Shown here in pieces: positions 9,668 to 22,028 of a stretch of DNA of 63,430 nt (within the stretch, counting starts at the first letter, position 1; each line of letters starts with the position of its first letter). Made by a program: the position numbers and the translations under genes. Location: the NCBI GenBank assembly GCA_902634795.1, contig CACPLK010000003.1, positions 1 to 63,430 of the forward strand. The letters run 5' to 3'. Under the pieces are notes generated by a model that worked only from the letters and a program-made list of their open reading frames with translations, did no database searches and was not told where the DNA came from. The stretch comes from an uncultured Prochlorococcus sp. (lineage in GTDB: Bacteria; Cyanobacteriota; Cyanobacteriia; PCC-6307; Cyanobiaceae).

Positions 9668-10144
9668 ATGTCCGTAAATATCAGCAAAGTTGAGGTCTTA
9701 TCTTTCGAAAACAAAAAAATAACTTTTGATCATTTCAAAGGGGATGTTTTATTGATTGTTAATGTCGCTAGTAAGTGCGGATTTACCAAACAATATAAAG
9801 GGTTACAAAATCTCCAAGATAAGTACGGCTCAAAAGGTTTCAAAGTTTTAGGTTTCCCTTGTAATGACTTTGGCAATCAAGAACCTGGGGAGTTAGAAGA
9901 AATCAAAAAATTCTGCTCAATTTCTTATGGCGCAAAATTCCCACTTTTCCAAAAAGTTCATGCAAAAGGAAAAACAACTGAGCCATTTACAACTTTGAAT
10001 AAAGTCAGTCCAGCTGGAGATGTTGAATGGAACTTTGAAAAATTTCTTATTAATACCAAAGGAGAAGCAATAGCTAGATTTAAAAGTTCAGTAGAACCAG
10101 ACAGTATGGAGATCACAAAAGCAATTGAAAATTTGTTGGACTAA
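9668..10144 (+). CDS. gpx: Glutathione peroxidase family thiol peroxidase
   Basis: This 158-residue non-seleno peroxidase reduces H2O2 or lipid hydroperoxides. The peroxidatic cysteine is C37 in NVASKCGFTKQY, and the WNF motif of the active site is W121/N122 in EWNFEKFLI. The resolving-loop segment reads FPCNDFGNQEPG, where the classical tetrad glutamine (NQF) is replaced by D67. It has no signal peptide and is presumed cytosolic. The stop overlaps the end of the convergent crcB gene by 4 bp. Confidence 0.93.
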   Translation: MSVNISKVEVLSFENKKITFDHFKGDVLLIVNVASKCGFTKQYKGLQNLQDKYGSKGFKVLGFPCNDFGNQEPGELEEIKKFCSISYGAKFPLFQKVHAKGKTTEPFTTLNKVSPAGDVEWNFEKFLINTKGEAIARFKSSVEPDSMEITKAIENLLD

Positions 10145-10485
10145 ACACTTGTTTTCTTAGCAACTATATGTCCAAATCCCACAGCAAAAAAACCAATAAA
10201 TACAAAAAATATTAAATTCAAAACAAATAATTTATATAAACCTTTATTTATAAATTCAAATAACTCGAAAGACAATCCACTGAATGTAGTTAGTGATCCA
10301 CAAAATCCAAATCCAAAAATCAACTTGTATTTCCTAGAAATATCTAAGGCATTTATAAAACCTATTAAAAAACAACCAATTATATTGACAATAAAAATTT
10401 CATCTATTTGCCAACGAAATATAGCAGCAGGAACTGCTGCAATTGAAATCAAAAAATAACTGTTATTTTTAAAAAAATCATACAT
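10141..10485 (-). CDS. crcB: CrcB/Fluc fluoride channel subunit (second of a pair)
   Basis: The protein has 114 residues with four hydrophobic helices and the family signature GFCGSLTTFSGLSFE, whose TTFS part lines the fluoride pore and central Na+ site. The Asn-Gly pair in NIIGCFLIGF is also typical. Fluc channels form dual-topology dimers; adjacent unequal genes usually encode a heterodimer of opposite orientation. The start follows the stop of the upstream crcB copy directly, so the two are co-translated. I see no crcB-type fluoride riboswitch in front of it. Confidence 0.9.
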   Translation of the reverse strand: MYDFFKNNSYFLISIAAVPAAIFRWQIDEIFIVNIIGCFLIGFINALDISRKYKLIFGFGFCGSLTTFSGLSFELFEFINKGLYKLFVLNLIFFVFIGFFAVGFGHIVAKKTSV

Positions 10486-10860
10486 TTATTGTTTTCCCAA
10501 AAAAGAACCTACAGCTAGCGCAATTATTCCCAAAGAGAAAGAAAGAGAAAATAATTTTAACGCTCTAAAAAACTTATTTTGCAAGAATAAATCAAATAGA
10601 TCATAAATAAAAGTAGAGAAAGTACTCAAGCTTCCTATGAAACCTGTTATAAAAAATAAAGCTAGCTTATAAGAAAAATTATAAGACTCAATACCAGTCA
10701 AAATTGATAGTAATAAACCAAGAAAAAAAGTGGCGAGGATATTAATTGTTAAAATGCAAATATCCATACTTAAATTTATTCTTTCAAATTTTTTGTAAAT
10801 TATAAACCTAGTGTTTGCACCCAATATTGCACCAAAAGAAACTAATAAAATATCTTTCAA
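10486..10860 (-). CDS. crcB: CrcB/Fluc fluoride channel subunit (first of a pair)
   Basis: This 124-residue, four-helix membrane protein has the signature TGFIGSLSTFSTFIYDLF and the N-terminal segment FGAILGANTRFIIYK (the GxxLGAxxR motif). It is presumably the partner of the next gene in a heterodimeric fluoride exporter. The gene begins 4 bp after the SH3b gene, placing it in an apparent gyrB - SH3b - crcB - crcB transcription unit. Confidence 0.9.
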   Translation of the reverse strand: MKDILLVSFGAILGANTRFIIYKKFERINLSMDICILTINILATFFLGLLLSILTGIESYNFSYKLALFFITGFIGSLSTFSTFIYDLFDLFLQNKFFRALKLFSLSFSLGIIALAVGSFLGKQ

Positions 10861-10864
10861 TTGA

Positions 10865-13212
<2,348 letters not shown>

Positions 13213-13342
13213 TTAGTTGAAACCTTTCCCGAAATTTCAATTTAACATTGGTCTTAAGGAAAGTCTCAGGAAAAATTTCAAAACCAAATCAAAAAATCTA
13301 ATTTCATGCAATTACTGCTAATAAACCTCCTGAAAGAAAATC

Positions 13343-14245
13343 ATGCAACCCAATAACAAGCCACTTGTCATAGCCATTATGGGCCCAACTGCAAGTGGTA
13401 AAACGGCACTAGCGATTGATATTGCAAAAAAAATCAATTCGAATATTCACAATGTCGATTCTCGCCAAATTTATCTTGATATGGATATTGGTACTGCAAA
13501 GCCAACAGCAGCTCAACAAAAACAAGTACAACATTTTCTAATTGATCTTTGCTCGCCAGCTAAACCGATTAATCTTCATGATTTTCAATCCATTGCAAGA
13601 GCATCTATGGATAGAGAATTGAAACAAAAAAAAGTAACTTTAGTTGTAGGAGGAAGCGGATTATATGTTCAAGCTTTAATTGGAGGACTTAATCCTCCTG
13701 CGGTGCCACCTCAAAAATTCTTAAGAACTCAGCTTGATAAAATCCACAAAACAGAAAGACATAATTTATTGAAATGTTGTGATCCTGTTTCTGCCAATAA
13801 AATTCATCCAGAAGACTCAATAAGAACAATTCGTGCTTTAGAGGTTTTTTATGCCACAGGAAACATGTTTTCCAAACAGAAACATTTAAAACCTTCTCCT
13901 TGGAGAGTTTTAGAACTAGGGTTAAATCCTAATAATTTAACCAAAAGAATCCAACACAGAACTGAAAAAATGTACAAAAATGGGTTAATAGAGGAAACTA
14001 AGGGATTGCTAAGTCAATACGGAAATGATTTACAGTTGCTTAAAACTATTGGTTATGATGAAGCAAGATCTATTATTAATGGAAAGACTAATTATGAGGA
14101 GGCTTTAGAAATAACAGTAAAACGAACATGCCAATTAGCCAAAAGACAAAAAACTTGGTTTAGAAATAAACATAATCCTAAATGGCTAAATGATGAAAAT
14201 CAATTATCAGAAGCTTTAGCTTCTATCTATGAGATTTTAAGTTGA
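13343..14245 (+). CDS. miaA: tRNA dimethylallyltransferase
   Basis: The protein (300 residues) transfers dimethylallyl to A37 of tRNAs reading UNN codons. The P-loop [12 protein letters not shown] is at residues 14-25, followed by [21 protein letters not shown] and, further on, [19 protein letters not shown] and the tRNA-contact segment [16 protein letters not shown]. All are standard for MiaA. It is 59 bp upstream of infC on the same strand. Confidence 0.96.
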   Translation: MQPNNKPLVIAIMGPTASGKTALAIDIAKKINSNIHNVDSRQIYLDMDIGTAKPTAAQQKQVQHFLIDLCSPAKPINLHDFQSIARASMDRELKQKKVTLVVGGSGLYVQALIGGLNPPAVPPQKFLRTQLDKIHKTERHNLLKCCDPVSANKIHPEDSIRTIRALEVFYATGNMFSKQKHLKPSPWRVLELGLNPNNLTKRIQHRTEKMYKNGLIEETKGLLSQYGNDLQLLKTIGYDEARSIINGKTNYEEALEITVKRTCQLAKRQKTWFRNKHNPKWLNDENQLSEALASIYEILS

Positions 14246-14304
14246 CGGATTCATATATACTTAGAATCGCTTAAAAGGTACTTTCCACCTCAATTAATTA
14301 CTGA

Positions 14305-14913
14305 ATGCCACCACGTCCTCGTTTTGATCGTCGCGCTCCAGAAAGAGAGCTTCCCAACATTAATGAAAGAATCACCTATTCGAGCTTGAGGGTTGTTGAT
14401 TCAGATGGAACACAACTTGGTGTCATAAGCCGAGAAGAAGCATTAGAGGTTGCTAAAGACAGAGAGCTTGATCTTGTTTTAGTAAGCGAGAAGGCAACCC
14501 CTCCAGTATGCAGAATAATGAATTATGGGAAATTTAAATTCGAGCAAGAAAAAAAGGCAAAAGAAGCTAAGAAAAAATCACATCAAACAGAAGTTAAAGA
14601 AGTAAAAATGAGATACAAAATTGATCAACACGATTATCAAGTTCGTATTAGCCAAGCTACTAGATTCTTAAAAGCTGGGGACAAGGTTAAATGTACGGTT
14701 ATTTTCAGAGGTCGAGAAATTCAACATACTGCTCTAGCTGAAAATCTATTGAAAAGAATGGCTAAGGATCTCGAAGAGAAAGCAGAAGTTCAGCAATCTC
14801 CCAAAAGAGAGGGCAGAAATATGATTATGTTTTTAACACCCCGTAAAACCCCATTATTAAAGAAAGAGGCAGAGACAACTGAACCCAAAAAAGCCTTAAG
14901 AACAATAAATTAA
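14305..14913 (+). CDS. infC: Translation initiation factor IF-3
   Basis: The 202-residue protein has the N domain ([25 protein letters not shown]), a lysine-rich linker and the C domain ([33 protein letters not shown]). It binds the 30S subunit and enforces start-codon selection. It starts with ATG rather than the rare ATT used for autoregulation in enterobacteria. Its N-terminal [14 protein letters not shown] is basic, as in other cyanobacterial IF-3. Confidence 0.96.
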   Translation: MPPRPRFDRRAPERELPNINERITYSSLRVVDSDGTQLGVISREEALEVAKDRELDLVLVSEKATPPVCRIMNYGKFKFEQEKKAKEAKKKSHQTEVKEVKMRYKIDQHDYQVRISQATRFLKAGDKVKCTVIFRGREIQHTALAENLLKRMAKDLEEKAEVQQSPKREGRNMIMFLTPRKTPLLKKEAETTEPKKALRTIN

Positions 14914-14925
14914 ATTAAATAAACT

Positions 14926-14939
14926 TGTCGTTGGACAAA
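14926..14939. promoter_or_regulatory. Short inverted repeat between infC and the GntR gene
   Basis: The bases read TTGTC-GTTG-GACAA, a perfect 5-bp inverted repeat just after infC and 65 bp before the GntR-family gene. It could be part of an autoregulatory operator or a weak hairpin. It is short enough to be chance. Confidence 0.2.
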
Positions 14940-15004
14940 CAAATAATTGTCACTAGCCATTCTATTTATTAATGTAGCCACATTCACACCTGTCCTATAA
15001 GCGA

Positions 15005-15994
15005 GTGAGATTCCACATACAACAGGAAAGTGAAATCCCTGCCTCAAGTCAATTATATAACCAAATTTGCTTTGCCATTGCAGCAAGGCATTATCCACCT
15101 GGACACAGACTGCCTAGTACTAGGCAACTTGCGATGCAAACTGGATTACATCGAAACACTATTAGCAAAGTTTATAGACAACTAGAAACAGATGGAGTGG
15201 TAGAGGCCATTGCAGGGTCAGGTATTTATGTTCGTGATCAACAAAAACAAAAAGATATAAGAAGTAACTCCCAATCAATACGTAATAAAGGTATCAAAGA
15301 TGTAGATCATGAAGTTCGTAAAAGTATTGATGAACTTTTAAACTCAGGATGCACCCTTCAACAAACAAGAGAATTGTTTACACGAGAAATAGATTGGAGG
15401 CTGAGATGTGGAGCCCGCTTACTCGTTAGCACGCCTAGAGAGGATATAGGGGCTTCATTGCTTATTGCAGAAGAATTAGCTCCTCATTTAGATGTGCCAG
15501 TTGAAGTTGTTCCCATGGAAGAACTTGAAAATGTACTAGAAAGTTCAAGTAAAGGGACAGTCGTAACTAGCAGATATTTTTTACAACCTTTAGAAGAATT
15601 AGCCAAGCGTCATAAAGTACGAGCAGTGGCTGTAGATCTAAGTGATTTTCAGAAAGAACTAACCATTTTAAAAAAGTTACGCTCAGGAAGTTGTGTAGGG
15701 ATAGTAAGTATTAGCCCAGGAATACTTAGAGCAGCAGAAGTAATTTTACACAGTATGCGTGGTAATGAAATACTTTTGATGACTGCTAATCCTGACGTAG
15801 GAAGTCGTCTAATTGCCTTATTGAGAGCAGCTAGTCACGTAATTTGTGATAGTCCCAGCTTGCCAGTGATTGAACATACTTTGAGGCAAAATAGATCCCA
15901 ATTAATGAGAATGCCACAAATACATTGTGCGCAAAAGTATCTAAGCGAGTCTACAATTGAAGAATTGAGTAAAGAGATTGGCCTGCTCGAGTAA
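15005..15994 (+). CDS. GntR-family transcriptional regulator with non-MocR C-terminal domain
   Basis: The 329-residue protein uses a GTG start. A winged-helix GntR domain occupies about residues 5-78 (RLPSTRQLAMQTGLHRNTISKVYRQLETDGVV). The C-terminal 250 residues resemble no aminotransferase, so it is not a MocR protein. They contain alternating strands and helices such as GTVVTSRYFLQPLEELAKR and GIVSISPGILRAAEVILHSM, suggestive of a periplasmic-binding-like or ligand-sensing fold. No ligand is identifiable. It lies immediately upstream of cysE, and a link to sulfur or cysteine metabolism is possible but unproven. Confidence 0.82.
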   Translation: MRFHIQQESEIPASSQLYNQICFAIAARHYPPGHRLPSTRQLAMQTGLHRNTISKVYRQLETDGVVEAIAGSGIYVRDQQKQKDIRSNSQSIRNKGIKDVDHEVRKSIDELLNSGCTLQQTRELFTREIDWRLRCGARLLVSTPREDIGASLLIAEELAPHLDVPVEVVPMEELENVLESSSKGTVVTSRYFLQPLEELAKRHKVRAVAVDLSDFQKELTILKKLRSGSCVGIVSISPGILRAAEVILHSMRGNEILLMTANPDVGSRLIALLRAASHVICDSPSLPVIEHTLRQNRSQLMRMPQIHCAQKYLSESTIEELSKEIGLLE

Positions 15995-16014
15995 AAACAT
16001 TGCATGTTAAATCA

Positions 16015-16749
16015 ATGTTTAGATCACTAAGATCCGATTTTGCAATAATCAAAGAAAGGGATCCAGCTGCAAAAGGTATTTGGGAAATAATATTTTGCTA
16101 TCCGGGCTTTCAAGCACTAGCAATGCATAGGATTAGTCACAGACTATGGAAATATAATTGTCCGCTTATACCAAGGTTTTTAAGTCATATCACTAGATTT
16201 TTTACAGGTGTTGAAATTCATCCAGGTGCAAGGATTGGTAAAGGTGTTTTTATAGATCATGGAATGGGTGTAGTAATTGGAGAAACTAGTGAAATAGGCG
16301 ATAGATGCTTGCTATATCAAGGTGTAACTTTAGGTGGTACGGGGAAAGAGGGCGGAAAAAGACATCCAACTCTTGAAGCTAATGTAGTTGTGGGTGCCGG
16401 AGCAAAAGTACTAGGAGGAATCTCCGTAGGAACAAATACAAGGATTGGAGCAGGATCAGTTGTCGTAAAAAATGTTGACGCAAATTGTACTGTTGTAGGA
16501 ATTCCGGGACGAATAGTGCATCAAAGTGGAGTAAAAATAAATCCTTTAGCTCATTCTGCGCTTCCAGATACTGAAGCAAACGTTCTTCGAAATCTAATGG
16601 AAAGAATTGATAAATTAGAAAGTGATATTCTAGGGCTACAAGATGTAATAGTTAATATGAGAACTAATAAGAAAAAAAAAGAAATTATCATCGGAGAATC
16701 TCAAAACATTAGAGATAAAGAAATTATAGAATTCTTAGGGGATGATTGA
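16015..16749 (+). CDS. cysE: Serine O-acetyltransferase
   Basis: CysE makes O-acetylserine from serine and acetyl-CoA, feeding cysteine synthesis. The left-handed beta-helix hexapeptide repeats are clear (IHPGARIGKGVFIDHGMGVV, LGGTGKEGGKRHPTL, VVGAGAKVLGGISVGTNTRI). The catalytic His lies in DHGMG. I choose the ATG at 16015 because cyanobacterial CysE proteins begin close to MFRSLRSDF; a TTG at 16000 would add five residues. An extra C-terminal 60-residue coiled, Lys/Asn-rich tail follows the enzyme core. Confidence 0.95.
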   Translation: MFRSLRSDFAIIKERDPAAKGIWEIIFCYPGFQALAMHRISHRLWKYNCPLIPRFLSHITRFFTGVEIHPGARIGKGVFIDHGMGVVIGETSEIGDRCLLYQGVTLGGTGKEGGKRHPTLEANVVVGAGAKVLGGISVGTNTRIGAGSVVVKNVDANCTVVGIPGRIVHQSGVKINPLAHSALPDTEANVLRNLMERIDKLESDILGLQDVIVNMRTNKKKKEIIIGESQNIRDKEIIEFLGDD

Positions 16750-16791
16750 AACAAAGAAAGCAGTTAATCTAAAATGTATTTTATCTTTCAT

Positions 16792-17571
16792 TTAGAGTAA
16801 AAAAGGTAATCTTTTGCTCTCCAAATTAAGAATTTTAATAGTTACAAAAAGTCCAATTACATTTAAGAAGAATAATAACATTGAATGCGCATAGTTTATG
16901 TAACCGTTGATTATACTCATTCTAATAGGATCTAAAATCTGATAAATGAAGTTTAAATTTGTTATCCACTCTAATGAACCTAAACTTTCTTTTCTATATA
17001 ATATTGGTGATGTCAAGAAAACTAATTGAAGTACTATAGGAACCAATTGTGCGATATCCGTAAAACGAACACTAATAAGACATATGATGACGGGGAACCA
17101 ATATATAAATACAAACAAATTCAAGAAAGGCAACCATGAATAAATCAACAAGTTATTTATCAAGTTAAATTTTAAAAAAAGGAAAACAATGAATACCAAT
17201 ATAAATGATTGAATAAAAGTCTGCAATTGGAAAGACCATTCCTCTAAAGTATAAAAAATAGGCTTAAGATTCATATTCTTTATATTTGATGAATTATGTG
17301 CAAATAGATTGGGTGCATTAGAAATAGATGAACTAATTGTATTCCAAATAACCAAACCAAATCCTAAATATATAAAATAAGACCGAAAGTCTTCAACTGA
17401 AAAAACTGTACCGTAAACAATTCCTAGAGTTCCAATAGATAATAAATTTGAAAAACCCAGCCAGAAACTGCCAAGAGTAGTTCTAGCGAACCTCGCTCTT
17501 GATCTTGAGGTGGCTGTATACCACCAAGCTTTTCTAGTTTTAAAAGCAAATTTAAAATTATCCAATAACAT
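16792..17571 (-). CDS. wzm: O-antigen/capsule-type ABC exporter permease (Wzm-like)
   Basis: The protein (about 259 residues) has six predicted transmembrane helices of the ABC-2 type. The cytoplasmic N-terminal segment YTATSRSRARFARTTLGSFW is typical of Wzm/TagG/KpsM permeases that move lipid-linked polysaccharide through the inner membrane. I place the start at 17571; a start at 17589 is also open. It overlaps the end of the ATPase gene by 14 bp, so the two are co-translated. It is the last gene of a secA - wzt - wzm series and converges on cysE. Confidence 0.86.
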   Translation of the reverse strand: MLLDNFKFAFKTRKAWWYTATSRSRARFARTTLGSFWLGFSNLLSIGTLGIVYGTVFSVEDFRSYFIYLGFGLVIWNTISSSISNAPNLFAHNSSNIKNMNLKPIFYTLEEWSFQLQTFIQSFILVFIVFLFLKFNLINNLLIYSWLPFLNLFVFIYWFPVIICLISVRFTDIAQLVPIVLQLVFLTSPILYRKESLGSLEWITNLNFIYQILDPIRMSIINGYINYAHSMLLFFLNVIGLFVTIKILNLESKRLPFLL

Positions 17572-18934
17572 TTTTACGATAATAATCATGCGTATGATAG
17601 TAATTCAAGGCAGCATCTAAAGGGCCATCATATGCAATTGATCCATGACTAAAAACAATGCCTCTATTACAAAACTGTTTTAAAAGCTCTTCAGAATGAC
17701 TAGCTAGAAATAAAGTTGCTGCGGATTCCATAAATTGTTTCATTCGCTCCTCTGCTCTATCACAGAAATCCGCATCACCAGTTCCAAAACCTTCATCTAT
17801 TGCCAAACAATCGTGAGGACTGGAAGTAAGAATTGAAAAAATCAATCTTGCAGACATGCCTTCACTATAGGTTTTGATAGGTAGCGAAATATATGAGCCA
17901 AGGCCGGAAAACTCAATAATTTCATTTAAGAAAAATTCAAAGCCTTCCAAACTATGATTTTTGAGTAAATAATGTGCCTTACAAGCATCAATCCCAGAGA
18001 GTTCTGCACTAGTAAGAAAAGTCTTTTGAAGCATTGGATACACTTCAACTAGAACGTTAATATTGCCAGTAGTAGGTAAATAAATACCTGAAATTAGCCT
18101 TAAAAAACTACTTTTCCCAGAGCCATTATGACCAATCAAGCCAACCCTTTCACCTTTCATAATAGTCAAATTAATATTATTTAGAGCGATAATATTAGTT
18201 CTATTTTTTGATTGATCTAATGCTCCTCCTGTAATATTAATTACTTTCTTTGCAAATCTCTTGGTAATTGATCTACTCTCAAGCTGATAAATAGGTATAG
18301 AAAGGGAAAGATCTTTAATCTTTATGGCTGGTTTTGTCAGCAAATTTATTGAAGAATCAGATAACGAAAAAATAACATTTTCTACCTCTTCAACAGAGGG
18401 TGGATCATCACATATATGATTAAGAAAATTAGATACTCTAATAAATGAGTTGCCTGATATCCACGGAGATATTGAATCGGGTTTGTATAAATTGATCAAA
18501 GTAATACTTTTACTTATTTGATTAGTAAATAGTTCTGCAGCCAAAGTTTTATTTTGTAGTATCTTTAAATCCTTTTTTTCTTGATCAGGGTTAACTGAAT
18601 AAGATTTACTACTTAAGGAAATTAATTCATATGCGATATCTGAAATTTGGCAGTTATTACTATTGATCATCTCCATCCAATAATTCAAACCTTCAAAATC
18701 TGCCTTCCTATTAAATAGATTTAAATATAATTTATTAATCTTAAATTCAAAAGATTTATCATGAGAAATATATTTTATATACTCATCTTGCCTAGATAAC
18801 TCATTAGATATTTCTCTTAAATTTAGAGATTCTTTAGAGCGGGAGAGCCAATAATTTATCCCAGATGGATCACCAGGTCTTCCAAAATATGCGACATATA
18901 ATTTTTGCAACTGATCAGATTCAACATTAATCAT
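17558..18934 (-). CDS. wzt: Wzt-like polysaccharide ABC exporter ATPase with an N-terminal DUF4214-type domain
   Basis: The protein has 458 residues in two parts. Residues 1-175 form a DUF4214-like module beginning YVAYFGRPGDPSGINYWL and containing LYLNLFNRKADFEGLNYWM. Residues from about 205 onward form a polysaccharide-exporter NBD with Walker A GLIGHNGSGKSS near residue 265, signature YSEGMSARL and Walker B CLAIDEGFGTGDADF. EGMSARL is characteristic of the Wzt/TagH/KpsT group. The usual Wzt C-terminal carbohydrate-binding domain is absent; the extra domain is at the other end. Hand alignment gives 18 identities in the first 23 aligned residues with the giant protein at 31678-36192. It starts 23 bp after the secA stop. 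Confidence 0.9.
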   Translation of the reverse strand: MINVESDQLQKLYVAYFGRPGDPSGINYWLSRSKESLNLREISNELSRQDEYIKYISHDKSFEFKINKLYLNLFNRKADFEGLNYWMEMINSNNCQISDIAYELISLSSKSYSVNPDQEKKDLKILQNKTLAAELFTNQISKSITLINLYKPDSISPWISGNSFIRVSNFLNHICDDPPSVEEVENVIFSLSDSSINLLTKPAIKIKDLSLSIPIYQLESRSITKRFAKKVINITGGALDQSKNRTNIIALNNINLTIMKGERVGLIGHNGSGKSSFLRLISGIYLPTTGNINVLVEVYPMLQKTFLTSAELSGIDACKAHYLLKNHSLEGFEFFLNEIIEFSGLGSYISLPIKTYSEGMSARLIFSILTSSPHDCLAIDEGFGTGDADFCDRAEERMKQFMESAATLFLASHSEELLKQFCNRGIVFSHGSIAYDGPLDAALNYYHTHDYYRKNVIG

Positions 18935-18957
18935 ATTGATATATTAAATAGTTAAAT

Positions 18958-21789
18958 TTATGCTTCCACTGTCTTTTGGGCTGGTTGAAACATAAACATA
19001 GAATAAATCACATTTCTTCTCATATTTATCATCATATCTAAAAACATATCATAACCTTCATTTTTGTATTCAATCAAAGGGTCTTTTTGTCCATAGCCTC
19101 TTAAGCCAACTGATTCTCTTAAGGAATCCATAGACTGCAAATGCTCCCTCCAAAGCGTATCTAATTGCTGAAGTATAAAGAATCTCTCAGCTTGTCTCAT
19201 TATTCCTGGATGAGTTTGTTCTACTTGAGCTTCCTTAATATCGTAAGCATTTCTTAGCTGCTCTTTCAAAAAATCTTTTAATTCATCTTTATTTAAACCA
19301 AGTAAATCCTCAGGTTTTAGATCTTCTAATAAATAGATAAATTCTTTCACTTTAGATACTAAATTTAATAAGTCCCACTCTTCCGGTGGTAAGTCTTCAT
19401 TAACGTACGCTTCAACTATCTCTTCCATAGTTCTTTGACCATATCCAATAACTTGAATTTTCAACTCTCTACCCTCTAATACTCTTCTTCTCTCTGAATA
19501 AACTGCTTTTCTCTGATTATTCATTACTTCATCATATTCAAATATTTGTTTTCTAATATCGTAATAATAAGTTTCTACTTTTTTCTGAGCACCTTCTAAA
19601 GAACGAGTAAGCATTCCGGACTCGATGGGCATATCTTCTTCAACACGAAAGGCATTCATAAGTCCAGCTACTCTATCTCCTCCAAATATTCGTAATAAAT
19701 TATCTTCTAATGATAAAAAGAAACGGGTACTGCCCAAATCTCCTTGTCTACCAGCTCTACCTCTTAATTGATTATCTACTCTCCTTGATTCATGTCGTTC
19801 AGTTCCAATGACATGCAGACCACCAACCTTACGAACATTAGCTTCCTCCTCGTTTAAAACCTCTTCATATTCTTTCTTTATTAGTTGAATTGCACTTCTT
19901 AGTTCCTCTATATTTTGATCCTTTGTAGGTGTTTTTTCCGCTGCAGTAGCAATATAATCTTCAAGTTCAATCGAACTTAAAGCTCTATCTCCCCATTCTT
20001 TAACTAATTTTGAAGCTAATGAAGCTAATTTTTGATCTGTATCTTCACTCAGTAAAACAGGGAAAATATTTTGACAGACTATTGATTGGATTTTCTTGGA
20101 AGCTTTGGTACTCGAATGTTGATCCTCCTTAAATCCAGACGCCTGAGAATTTCTTTGCAGAGGCATAGGGGGTTTATGTCCCTCCTCTGGCTTAACTAAA
20201 CGAGAGCTAAGAATTTCTTTTATTTTTAATCTAGCCATATAATCACTGTTGCCACCAAGAATGATATCCGTTCCTCTACCAGCCATATTAGTAGCAATTG
20301 TCACAGCACCTGATCTCCCTGCTTGAGCAACTATTTCAGCTTCTCTTTCAACATTTTCAGGCTTTGCATTTAATAAATTATGTGGGATTTCCTGTTCTGA
20401 TAAAAGGCTACTTAGCAACTCACTCTTCTCAACACTAGTAGTACCAACAAGAACTGGCCTCCCTTTTTTATGAATACCAGCAGTTTCTTTAGCTACGGCT
20501 CTCCATTTTGCTGATTCAGTTTTAAATACCTGATCAACCCAATCTTCTCTAGAAACTTTGCGATTGGTAGGAATAACAGTAGTCTCTAATTTATATGTTT
20601 TTTCGAATTCAACTTCTTCGGTTTTTGCTGTTCCTGTCATTCCTGACAATCTAGGATATAGAAGAAAGAAATTTTGATATGTAATTGAAGCCATAGTTTG
20701 AGTCTCAGGCTGAATAGGAAGATTTTCTTTCGCTTCAATTGCTTGATGTTGTCCATCACTCCATCTTCTTCCAGGCATTACTCGGCCAGTAAATTCGTCG
20801 ACAATGACAGCTTCTCTATCTCTGACTATGTAATTAACATCTTTGACAAAAAGCTCCTTAGCCTTTAATGCATTTGTTACGTAATGAGCCCAAGGATCTT
20901 TAGGATCGAATAAATCTTGTACTTTCAGAAGTTTTTCGGTTTTCGCAAAACCTTCGTCAGTAAGGATGCAACTCCTTTGTTTCTCGTCAACCTCATAATC
21001 ACCCTCTGGATCAATTCCATCTTTACTAGTATCTAAAGCCCGTTTTAAATTTGAGACTACTTGAGCTGCTCTTTGGTATTTTTCTTGCGGTCTCTCTACT
21101 TGTCCAGAAATAATCAGAGGAGTTCGAGCTTCATCTATCAAAATCGAGTCAACTTCATCAATAACACAATATTGGAAGTCTCTTTGAACAATTTCTGATC
21201 TATCAGCTGCCATGTTATCTCGCAAATAATCAAACCCAAGCTCAGAATTAGTTGCATAAGTAATATCGCACTCGTAATTTTTTTTTCTTTCCAAAGGTGA
21301 CATTGTTTGTTGCACCAAACCAACGCTTAAGCCAAGAAAACGATGTATCTGTCCCATCCATTCGGCATCTCTTCTTGCTAAATAGTCATTCACAGTAACG
21401 ACATGTACTCCTCTTCCAGTAAGAGCATTTAAGTAACTGGGCAGGGTCGCTACCAATGTTTTTCCCTCTCCAGTTTTCATTTCGGCTATTTGTCCTTCAT
21501 GAAGCACCATGCCGCCAATTAATTGGACATCAAAATGCCTCATTCCCAAAACTCTTTTCGAAGCTTCACGCACCACGGCAAAAGCTTCTGGTAGTAAATC
21601 ATCCAAGAGAGAAAGTTGTTCTTTTGAAGACAAATTTTCAAGTCTTGATCGAAACTCACCTGTACGAGCTCTTAATCCTTCGTCACTTAAAGAAATTAAA
21701 TCCTCTTCAAAAATATTCACATCGGACACAAGAGGAGTAAATCTTTTAAGCTTCCTCGTATTGGGGTCACCTAGTAAATTCGCAAACAT
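18958..21789 (-). CDS. secA: Preprotein translocase ATPase SecA
   Basis: This 943-residue motor drives secretory and thylakoid proteins through SecYEG. NBD1 carries [17 protein letters not shown] and [17 protein letters not shown]. The preprotein cross-linking domain and NBD2 ([26 protein letters not shown]) are intact. A cyanobacterial/plastid-specific insertion of about 80 residues lies between the two NBD2 motifs (around [12 protein letters not shown]). The C-terminal zinc finger of proteobacterial SecA is absent, as is normal in cyanobacteria. The wzt/wzm genes follow directly and may share its transcript. Confidence 0.97.
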   Translation of the reverse strand: MFANLLGDPNTRKLKRFTPLVSDVNIFEEDLISLSDEGLRARTGEFRSRLENLSSKEQLSLLDDLLPEAFAVVREASKRVLGMRHFDVQLIGGMVLHEGQIAEMKTGEGKTLVATLPSYLNALTGRGVHVVTVNDYLARRDAEWMGQIHRFLGLSVGLVQQTMSPLERKKNYECDITYATNSELGFDYLRDNMAADRSEIVQRDFQYCVIDEVDSILIDEARTPLIISGQVERPQEKYQRAAQVVSNLKRALDTSKDGIDPEGDYEVDEKQRSCILTDEGFAKTEKLLKVQDLFDPKDPWAHYVTNALKAKELFVKDVNYIVRDREAVIVDEFTGRVMPGRRWSDGQHQAIEAKENLPIQPETQTMASITYQNFFLLYPRLSGMTGTAKTEEVEFEKTYKLETTVIPTNRKVSREDWVDQVFKTESAKWRAVAKETAGIHKKGRPVLVGTTSVEKSELLSSLLSEQEIPHNLLNAKPENVEREAEIVAQAGRSGAVTIATNMAGRGTDIILGGNSDYMARLKIKEILSSRLVKPEEGHKPPMPLQRNSQASGFKEDQHSSTKASKKIQSIVCQNIFPVLLSEDTDQKLASLASKLVKEWGDRALSSIELEDYIATAAEKTPTKDQNIEELRSAIQLIKKEYEEVLNEEEANVRKVGGLHVIGTERHESRRVDNQLRGRAGRQGDLGSTRFFLSLEDNLLRIFGGDRVAGLMNAFRVEEDMPIESGMLTRSLEGAQKKVETYYYDIRKQIFEYDEVMNNQRKAVYSERRRVLEGRELKIQVIGYGQRTMEEIVEAYVNEDLPPEEWDLLNLVSKVKEFIYLLEDLKPEDLLGLNKDELKDFLKEQLRNAYDIKEAQVEQTHPGIMRQAERFFILQQLDTLWREHLQSMDSLRESVGLRGYGQKDPLIEYKNEGYDMFLDMMINMRRNVIYSMFMFQPAQKTVEA

Positions 21790-22028
21790 GTATATCTATG
21801 GTGTTCAAGATATTGTATTATATTATTTATAAATATAGGACTAGTAAAAAATTAAATATATTTAATTGAGAAATTAATCAATTAAAACTTTTATTTATAA
21901 AAAAATAAATTAAAGACCTGGCTTCTTATGAAATTAATTTATTATTCATTTGACTTTAGTAATCTCACAATAGTTCATCAAAAAACTCTAATACAGTATT
22001 ATTCTAATAGCTACGATAAATTGAAAGG

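Noticed and set aside
10861-10864. Fluoride riboswitch expected in front of crcB
   Set aside because: Only 4 bp separate crcB from the upstream gene, and I see no crcB-motif fold in the preceding coding sequence.
14910-15098. 62-codon minus-strand frame between infC and the GntR gene
   Set aside because: It overlaps the start of the well-supported GntR HTH domain and shows no family resemblance.
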